Shown: piece by piece, positions 1 to 4,079 of the stretch | How the letters are laid out: each line of letters begins with the position of its first letter | Position numbering within the stretch: position 1 is the first letter of the stretch | From: Candidatus Methanomethylophilaceae archaeon | GTDB taxonomy: Archaea > Thermoplasmatota > Thermoplasmata > Methanomassiliicoccales > Methanomethylophilaceae | Length of the DNA: 7,630 nt | Assembly (NCBI GenBank): GCA_016296195.1 | Contig: JAEDJU010000056.1 | Span: 1-7,630, forward strand | Reading direction: 5' to 3' | Position numbers and translations under genes: made by a program | Notes under the pieces: model-generated | Database searches by the model: none | What the model saw: only the letters and a program-made list of their open reading frames with translations | What the model was told of the DNA's origin: nothing

Positions 1-538
1 GGTTCCTCTTCTCCTCGTCGTTCAGGACCTGCCTTCCCTGGTTGCTCATGTTCTCCAGCTTCTGGTTGGTCAGCCTGCCGTAGTCCTCCACCTTGTCGAC
101 GGAGAAGTAGACGCTTCCGTCGCTGGTGACGTAGGCGAATCCGTTGTCGATGATCCTCTGAACCATCCTGATGATGTCCGGGATGCACTCGCTCGCCTTG
201 GGGTAGATGTCCGCCCTGTTTATCCCCAGTTTGGCGGCGTCCTCGAAGTACCTGTCTATGTACCTCTTGGACAGGTCCAGGGGTTCGATGCCCTCCTTGG
301 CCGCACGGGTGATGATCTTGTCATCCACATCGGTGAAGTTGGTGACGTGGGTGACCTCGTAGCCCAGGTATCTGAGGTAGCGGGCAACAGTGTCGAACAC
401 GATCATGCTCCTGGCGTGTCCCATGTGGATGTCGTCGTAGACGGTGACTCCGCAGACGTACATCTTGACCTTTCCGGGTTCGATGGTGACGAACTCCTGT
501 TTGGAGTTGGTGAGTGTGTTGTGGATCATGAGAGACAT
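1..538 (-). CDS. cysS: Cysteinyl-tRNA synthetase, N-terminal part (3' end beyond left edge)
   Basis: The protein activates cysteine with ATP and transfers it to tRNA-Cys in the cytoplasm. About 179 residues are visible, reading from the ATG at 538 to the window edge. Seen in the sequence: the opening matches the family (NTLT near residue 7), a zinc-ligand cysteine at residue 29 in MYVCGVTVYD, the class I HIGH motif as HMGH at residues 38-41, then FDTVARYLRYLGYEVTHV and the NFTDVDDKII block. The KMSKS loop and anticodon-binding region lie outside the window. ATG at 538 is preferred because a TATA-like box sits about 37 bases upstream, giving a very short leader. An in-frame ATG at 529 (residue 4) is an alternative, and neither has a clear ribosome binding site. 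The gene is divergent from the unknown pair at 661-1372. Having CysRS means this organism need not depend on the SepRS/SepCysS route that many methanogens use. Confidence 0.97.
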   Translation of the reverse strand, partial: MSLMIHNTLTNSKQEFVTIEPGKVKMYVCGVTVYDDIHMGHARSMIVFDTVARYLRYLGYEVTHVTNFTDVDDKIITRAAKEGIEPLDLSKRYIDRYFEDAAKLGINRADIYPKASECIPDIIRMVQRIIDNGFAYVTSDGSVYFSVDKVEDYGRLTNQKLENMSNQGRQVLNDEEKRN

Positions 539-568
539 TTGAGATCGATTCAGTATCCGGGGTCGGGT

Positions 569-579
569 AGATAAAAGGA
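569..579 (-). promoter_or_regulatory. TATA-like box of the cysS promoter
   Basis: On the minus strand this reads TCCTTTTATCT. Its centre is about 36 bases before the cysS ATG, so transcription would start near 548 and leave a leader of about 10 bases, typical of archaeal near-leaderless mRNAs. On the plus strand the same bases read AGATAAAAGGA and could also serve the rightward gene. This is inferred from position and composition only. Confidence 0.5.
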
Positions 580-624
580 CGGTTCAGGGAAAGACTTCGG
601 GTGGCTCGGAAGTATCCATCCCAA

Positions 625-637
625 GTATTATCAATAC
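625..637. promoter_or_regulatory. Inverted repeat in the divergent promoter region, possible operator or TATA element
   Basis: The sequence GTATTATCAATAC has perfect 5-bp arms around a 3-base spacer. It lies 23 bases before the ATG at 661, where an archaeal TATA element would be expected, and is AT-rich in otherwise GC-rich DNA. It may be the TATA element of the rightward unit, a regulator site, or both. It sits within the 122-base spacer between divergent genes. Nothing else stands out in that spacer. Confidence 0.4.
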
Positions 638-647
638 AAATCTGGGC

Positions 648-652
648 AGGTG
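648..652 (+). promoter_or_regulatory. Ribosome binding site supporting the ATG at 661
   Basis: AGGTG stands 8 bases before the ATG at 661 and matches the archaeal anti-Shine-Dalgarno sequence. It favours this ATG over the in-frame GTG at 601. If transcription starts near 653, as predicted from the inverted repeat acting as TATA element, the site would not be in the mRNA, so the two predictions compete. Confidence 0.45.
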
Positions 653-660
653 TGGACAAC

Positions 661-864
661 ATGTCCAAGTACCGCAGACGCAAATCGAAACTGTACGTGG
701 CGATAGAGAGGTACGACGGTGCGGAACTGTCGGATTTCAGCGAGGAGGATCTTCAAACGGTGGCGGGCCTCCTCTCCATGGGATATCTCATTTTCGACGA
801 TTCCCGCAAGGGTATGTTTGTCGTATCCACCGATCTCGGAAGGATGGTGATAGACCGTGAGTGA
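661..864 (+). CDS. Small protein of unknown function with winged-helix-like C-terminal half
   Basis: This is a 67-residue protein that I do not recognise as a family. It opens with a basic stretch (SKYRRRKSK) followed by a beta-like segment LYVAIERY. Residues about 26-67 have the order seen at the end of winged-helix DNA-binding domains: a helix (SEEDLQTVAGLLSMGYL), a beta hairpin (LIFDDSRKGMFVVS), then T-D-L-G-R. That resemblance is an inference by eye; the upstream helices of a full winged helix are not evident. The ATG at 661 is chosen because of the AGGTG 8 bases upstream. A GTG at 601 would add 20 residues of unconvincing composition. The last 8 bases overlap the next gene, so the two are probably co-transcribed and translationally coupled. 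No cysteine or membrane segment is present. Confidence 0.72.
   Translation: MSKYRRRKSKLYVAIERYDGAELSDFSEEDLQTVAGLLSMGYLIFDDSRKGMFVVSTDLGRMVIDRE
846..851 (+). promoter_or_regulatory. Ribosome binding site fixing the GTG start at 857
   Basis: GGTGAT, the consensus archaeal Shine-Dalgarno sequence, lies inside the end of the upstream gene and 5 bases before GTG 857. It supports the GTG start and an 8-base overlap between the two genes. Confidence 0.65.
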
Positions 865-1372
865 GAGGTATGTCATCTGGGCGGGCATCGGGGACATGGG
901 TCCGGAGGACCGTCCTCTGGACATGTACGGCTTCGATGGTGTCGCCCGCGTCTGGTCCGTGGACGGGTTCCTGTTCATCCGTATCGCAGGGGTCACAGGC
1001 CCACTCTGCGACCTGGTCGCCTATCGTGTGTATTTGGGATGCACGGATGTCTCGGACAGAGTCCCCATGGAGGTCAGACGTTCGATGCGTCCTGTCAGGA
1101 TCGCAGATGTCGACCACGGACCGGAGGACTATCCCGATCACATCGAGTTGTTGATAGAATCCGTCAAGGCGGATGTGATGCTTGTCGGCAGGATGACCGA
1201 GTCCATCGATGATATGAGGCACATAAGGGGATTGGTGGGAAAAGGTGTCGCCACCTTCAGGTCGTCCGTGGATGGTTTGGATGATAGGCTCCCAGATGAC
1301 ATCAGGGATTCGATCCTCCGTGGGATTTCCGTAGCCGAGAGTTATCTGAGGAGCCTGGATTATTTCCTGTGA
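857..1372 (+). CDS. Hypothetical protein, cytosolic, unknown family
   Basis: This is a 171-residue protein starting at GTG and preceded by GGTGAT. I do not recognise the family. The first half (residues 1-75) is rich in aromatic and beta-type residues, with YVIWAGIGDMG near the start and WSVDGFLFIRIAGVTG around 33-48. The second half looks helical: HIELLIESVKADVMLVGRM around 95-113, then segments rich in Asp, Arg and Leu ending in SLDYFL. No signal peptide, membrane segment, metal-binding cluster or nucleotide-binding loop is visible. It overlaps the upstream small gene by 8 bases, so the two products probably act together. Its stop codon is 3 bases from the stop of convergent cysE, leaving no room for a separate terminator. 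Confidence 0.85.
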   Translation: MSERYVIWAGIGDMGPEDRPLDMYGFDGVARVWSVDGFLFIRIAGVTGPLCDLVAYRVYLGCTDVSDRVPMEVRRSMRPVRIADVDHGPEDYPDHIELLIESVKADVMLVGRMTESIDDMRHIRGLVGKGVATFRSSVDGLDDRLPDDIRDSILRGISVAESYLRSLDYFL

Positions 1373-1375
1373 AAC

Positions 1376-2014
1376 TCATTCTTTCTTGAGTTCCGCCAGT
1401 TCCTTCTTGAGCTCGGAGATCTGTTTTTCCAGTTCCGAGATCTTCTCCTTGAAGGGGTCCGGGAGGTCGTTGTGGTTCAGGTCCTGATCATAGGTCTTCA
1501 CACCGGCACGTCTGACGACCCTTCCGGGAACGCCCACAACCGTGCAGTCGTCGGGGACATCCTTGAGGACGACCGATCCGGCACCGATCCTGACGTTGTT
1601 GCCTATGTTGATGTTCCCCAGGACACACGCGTTGCATCCTATGACCACATGGTTTCCGATGGTCGGGTGCCTCTTACCCTTGTTGAACGACACTCCGCCC
1701 AGGGTCACTCCCTGATAGAGGGAGACGTTGTCTCCGATGATTGTGGTCTCACCGATCACCACTCCCGTGGCGTGGTCGATGAAGAATCTTTTTCCGATGG
1801 TCGCGCCTGGGTGGATGTCGCACCCGGTCAGCTGATGGGCGATGAAGTTGATCTCCCTCGCCTTCTCCTTCTCGCCGGCGAGCCAAAGCTGGTGGCTCTC
1901 CCTGTACATGCTGACAGCCTGGAGGCCTGTGTGGAACTTGATCGCGTCGTTCTCATCGACTATCGCCGGATCCTTCTCCATCACCACTGCCAGGTCGTCG
2001 GGGTCTATGATCAT
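1376..2014 (-). CDS. cysE: Serine O-acetyltransferase
   Basis: CysE transfers acetyl from acetyl-CoA to L-serine, giving O-acetylserine, the committed step of bacterial-type cysteine synthesis. The 212 residues comprise a short helical N-terminus (1-60), a left-handed beta-helix of hexapeptide repeats (about 65-165) and a charged tail. By comparison with E. coli CysE, the catalytic Asp143/His158 pair is Asp66 (DIHPG) and His81 (IDHATG). Asp15 (KDPA), Asp80 and His116 (KRHPTIG) are also kept. The extra N-terminal helices of the 273-residue E. coli enzyme are mostly absent, as in shorter family members. Unusually, residues 189-212 form three perfect heptads with Ile/Leu at a and d. The C-terminal residue is Glu, not the Ile that docks into CysK in bacteria. 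The ATG at 2014 follows GGAGA by 7 bases. The gene lies 36 bases after the PAPS-reductase-family gene, probably in one operon. Confidence 0.95.
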   Translation of the reverse strand: MIIDPDDLAVVMEKDPAIVDENDAIKFHTGLQAVSMYRESHQLWLAGEKEKAREINFIAHQLTGCDIHPGATIGKRFFIDHATGVVIGETTIIGDNVSLYQGVTLGGVSFNKGKRHPTIGNHVVIGCNACVLGNINIGNNVRIGAGSVVLKDVPDDCTVVGVPGRVVRRAGVKTYDQDLNHNDLPDPFKEKISELEKQISELKKELAELKKE

Positions 2015-2021
2015 CTTATCG

Positions 2022-2026
2022 TCTCC
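2022..2026 (-). promoter_or_regulatory. Ribosome binding site of cysE
   Basis: On the minus strand GGAGA lies 7 bases before the ATG at 2014. It supports that start; the frame contains no ATG, GTG or TTG between this ATG and the in-frame stop at 2051-2053. Confidence 0.6.
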
Positions 2027-2037
2027 GATACAGCAGA

Positions 2038-2053
2038 TGAGATTATAATCTCA
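2038..2053. promoter_or_regulatory. Perfect 16-bp palindrome at the reductase/cysE junction, possible operator and TATA element
   Basis: TGAGATTATAATCTCA is identical on both strands. Its first three bases on the minus strand are the stop codon of the PAPS-reductase-family gene. The AT-rich core is about 30 bases before the cysE ATG, the right distance for a TATA box giving a very short leader. Just outside, GCA (2033-2035) and TGC (2055-2057) could extend the pairing with a small bulge. It may be an internal cysE promoter controlled by a dimeric regulator, or a short RNA hairpin between the cistrons. The palindrome is seen; the function is inferred. Confidence 0.5.
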
Positions 2054-3991
2054 CTGCTCGAACTCCTCGTTCCTGGCGAAGTTCACGGATGGACAGGGGC
2101 CGAAGCAGTCCTTGCAGAAGATGCATTCGTCCTCGTGGATCTTCACCTTGCCGTCCTCCATGTACAGGGCCTTGGGCGTGCATCTGGCGGCACAGAGTCC
2201 GCATCCGACGCACTGTTCGGCACGTACGATGACCTGGAACGCATGGTCCATCTCCCTTCTGGCATCGTCCTCGACGTTAGCCTTGGAGATAATGGAACCC
2301 TCCCTGTAGATCGTCAGGTAGTTCGCCGAGATGTACTCGCCGTTGGGGTCCACCTCCACGACCCATCCGAGGGCGTGTGCGAAGGGTGCGACCTTCTCGA
2401 GGTCGATCGGTCTGGAGAGTGCCGCCTCGATGCTGTATCCGATGACGCAAGGCGAGTATCCGTCCTGGACCTTGATCGTGAGGGGTCCGGTCTCCGGTAC
2501 CTTCGTCTGTTTGGTCAGTTCCGAGACCTCCCTTCCCGAGATCCTCTGGACCTCCTCCCTGATGGACTTGGGGGCGTTCTTCCATCTCCACAGTCCGTAT
2601 TCCTTCCATTCCTTCGGGAGTCCGCGGTCGGACATGTACTTCTCTAGGTACTCGTCCCACTGGTCCCATCTTGCGCTGTTGCCCGCCACGATGTCGAACT
2701 CAGCGAGGTCCGATGCGGGACACAGGAAGCATCCGATCCTGTCCAGTCCGCGGGTGTACCAAACGTTGAAGGGCTCCTTCTTGTAGAAGATGTAGAGCCA
2801 CACGTGCATCGCGGACCAGTTCTGTATGGGTGAGGCACCCACCTGTCCGGGCGTCCAGGGGTTCCTCCACACACGGGGCTTGGAGTTCCTGGCCTCGGAC
2901 TCGTATTTCCTCTGTCCGATGAACGACAGGACACCATCGGGGAAGTTCTTGGTGATCGCACCGACGGTGGGGCCGAGCTTGTTGGTCTTGCAGCACCACC
3001 TGTAATCTTTCGCGGGAGGTCCGAAGTACACCAGGTTTCCGAAGAACGCGTCTGTGGGGGCCTTCTCCTCTATGAGTTTGAGGTTGTGTCTCTCGCACAC
3101 GTCGTGGACATGCTGAACGGTCTCATCGAACTCCAATCCGGTGTCCACGAAGAGCACGGGCAGGTTCAGTCCGGCATCGATCGTCAACAGGAGTGAGACG
3201 AGGCTGTCCTTACCTCCCGAGAACGAGACGATGGCGGGAAGGTTGTTCTTCTCGATGGTGTTCCTGATGAAGCCTGTGGCCTCCTCCACCCTCTTCTCGA
3301 TGACGCCCCTGTTGGCCTCGACGACGTCGTCCCATGTGTGGGGCTTGTCGGATAGGTCCCTGAACTCCTCGGGTTTGTACCATCTCGTCTTGACCGCCAC
3401 GCCCTTGTCCGCCTCGACCATCTGGGGTCCGGTCATACGGGCCATTCCGGTCGCGATGACCTCCCTCTCGGGTGAGACGATGATGATCTCGTCACCCTCC
3501 TTGATCCCGGGGTCGGCATCGATCACACCAGGGGCCATCAGGTTCTTGCTCTCCCTGACGAATGGGATCGCACCGGGGTCGCACACCACGTATCCCTTGG
3601 TGTAGCACTTCCCGATCCTGTATGCTCCCTGCATACGGGCGACGAACTTCCATCCGGAGCCCATGTCGTATCTCATGGTGGCGATGACGGCTCCGTCTAT
3701 GACGACCTCGTCCATCCTGTCCAGGGAAGGTGCCTTGCTGAGGATGACCACATGTCCATCGGGGATGACGGACATTCCTGTACCCTCTCCGTAGTCGCGG
3801 TCGAGGATGTCCCTGATGAGCTTGATGTCGTGTTCGAAGGCGGGCCTAGAATCCGCCGGGGGTGTGAGGACCATCTCCTCTGTGGCGGAGCCGCACACGG
3901 GGCACTCCTTCGTCTCCATGATGGGCAGGTTGCATTCGTAACACCATCTCAGGTGGTTCTTTCCCAGTCTGATCGCTGCCATGATTCTCAT
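2051..3991 (-). CDS. PAPS/APS-reductase-family PP-loop protein fused to zinc ribbon, PUA-like and double [4Fe-4S] ferredoxin domains
   Basis: This 646-residue cytoplasmic protein is probably involved in sulfonucleotide reduction or sulfur transfer for cysteine synthesis. Domains in order: a zinc ribbon with Cys17, Cys20, Cys30 and Cys33; an unassigned segment (50-130); a PUA-like domain (about 130-205); a PP-loop ATP-pyrophosphatase-type domain from about 235, with SFSGGKDS at 256-263; paired Cys333-Cys334 followed by Cys421-x-x-Cys424, the CC...CxxC pattern that binds a [4Fe-4S] cluster in APS reductases; an unassigned segment (500-590); and a ferredoxin domain with CVGCGLCAARC (594-604) and CIFCKDCFGPCP (623-634). 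The ECGLH-type tail carrying the catalytic cysteine of CysH is not seen, so the exact reaction is uncertain; a thiolation enzyme is the main alternative. Cysteine synthesis is favoured by cysE lying 36 bases downstream. ATG 3991 or ATG 3982 may be the start; the TATA-like box suggests an almost leaderless mRNA. Confidence 0.9.
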   Translation of the reverse strand: MRIMAAIRLGKNHLRWCYECNLPIMETKECPVCGSATEEMVLTPPADSRPAFEHDIKLIRDILDRDYGEGTGMSVIPDGHVVILSKAPSLDRMDEVVIDGAVIATMRYDMGSGWKFVARMQGAYRIGKCYTKGYVVCDPGAIPFVRESKNLMAPGVIDADPGIKEGDEIIIVSPEREVIATGMARMTGPQMVEADKGVAVKTRWYKPEEFRDLSDKPHTWDDVVEANRGVIEKRVEEATGFIRNTIEKNNLPAIVSFSGGKDSLVSLLLTIDAGLNLPVLFVDTGLEFDETVQHVHDVCERHNLKLIEEKAPTDAFFGNLVYFGPPAKDYRWCCKTNKLGPTVGAITKNFPDGVLSFIGQRKYESEARNSKPRVWRNPWTPGQVGASPIQNWSAMHVWLYIFYKKEPFNVWYTRGLDRIGCFLCPASDLAEFDIVAGNSARWDQWDEYLEKYMSDRGLPKEWKEYGLWRWKNAPKSIREEVQRISGREVSELTKQTKVPETGPLTIKVQDGYSPCVIGYSIEAALSRPIDLEKVAPFAHALGWVVEVDPNGEYISANYLTIYREGSIISKANVEDDARREMDHAFQVIVRAEQCVGCGLCAARCTPKALYMEDGKVKIHEDECIFCKDCFGPCPSVNFARNEEFEQ

Positions 3992-4010
3992 ACAGTGCTA
4001 CCCGTCATCC

Positions 4011-4018
4011 CTTATTAG
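4011..4018 (-). promoter_or_regulatory. TATA-like box of the reductase/cysE operon
   Basis: On the minus strand CTAATAAG is centred about 24 bases before ATG 3991, predicting a leaderless or nearly leaderless transcript. It lies within the imperfect inverted repeat CCCTAATAAGGG (4009-4020) and is preceded by CGCAAAC, which resembles a BRE-type element. Inferred from spacing and composition. Confidence 0.45.
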
Positions 4019-4027
4019 GGGTTTGCG

Positions 4028-4063
4028 CCGGACCCCACCCTTCTTTCGCTGGAAAGGGTCCGG
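4028..4063 (-). terminator. GC-rich hairpin after the surface-protein gene, possible 3'-end element
   Basis: On the minus strand CCGGACCC pairs perfectly with GGGTCCGG across a 20-base loop, beginning 16 bases after the surface-protein stop codon. No T-run follows, so it is not a classical intrinsic terminator; it may stabilise or define the mRNA 3' end. It also lies about 10 bases before the TATA-like box of the next operon, so an operator role is possible. A similar hairpin follows the UbiD gene. Confidence 0.4.
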
Positions 4064-4079
4064 CATTCATGGTTCGGTG

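Noticed and set aside
601..660. GTG at 601 as start of the small plus-strand gene
   Set aside because: A TATA-like box at 569-579 would make it almost leaderless, but the added 20 residues look non-coding and the inverted repeat and AGGTG favour ATG 661. It remains a minor alternative.
857..864. Overlap of the two plus-strand genes considered as a frameshift in one gene
   Set aside because: A GGTGAT ribosome binding site stands exactly 5 bases before GTG 857, and 8-base overlaps are normal for coupled genes.
788..1222. 144-codon minus-strand open frame opposite the unknown 171-residue gene
   Set aside because: The plus-strand frame has a GGTGAT ribosome binding site and coupling to the upstream gene; the minus frame has neither, and its His/Asp-rich product looks like antisense translation.
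1472..2647. Long 391-codon plus-strand open frame opposite cysE and the end of the reductase gene
   Set aside because: It is antisense to two genes with clear family motifs, crosses their intergenic gap, and its product shows no domain. It arises from GC-rich codon use on the other strand.
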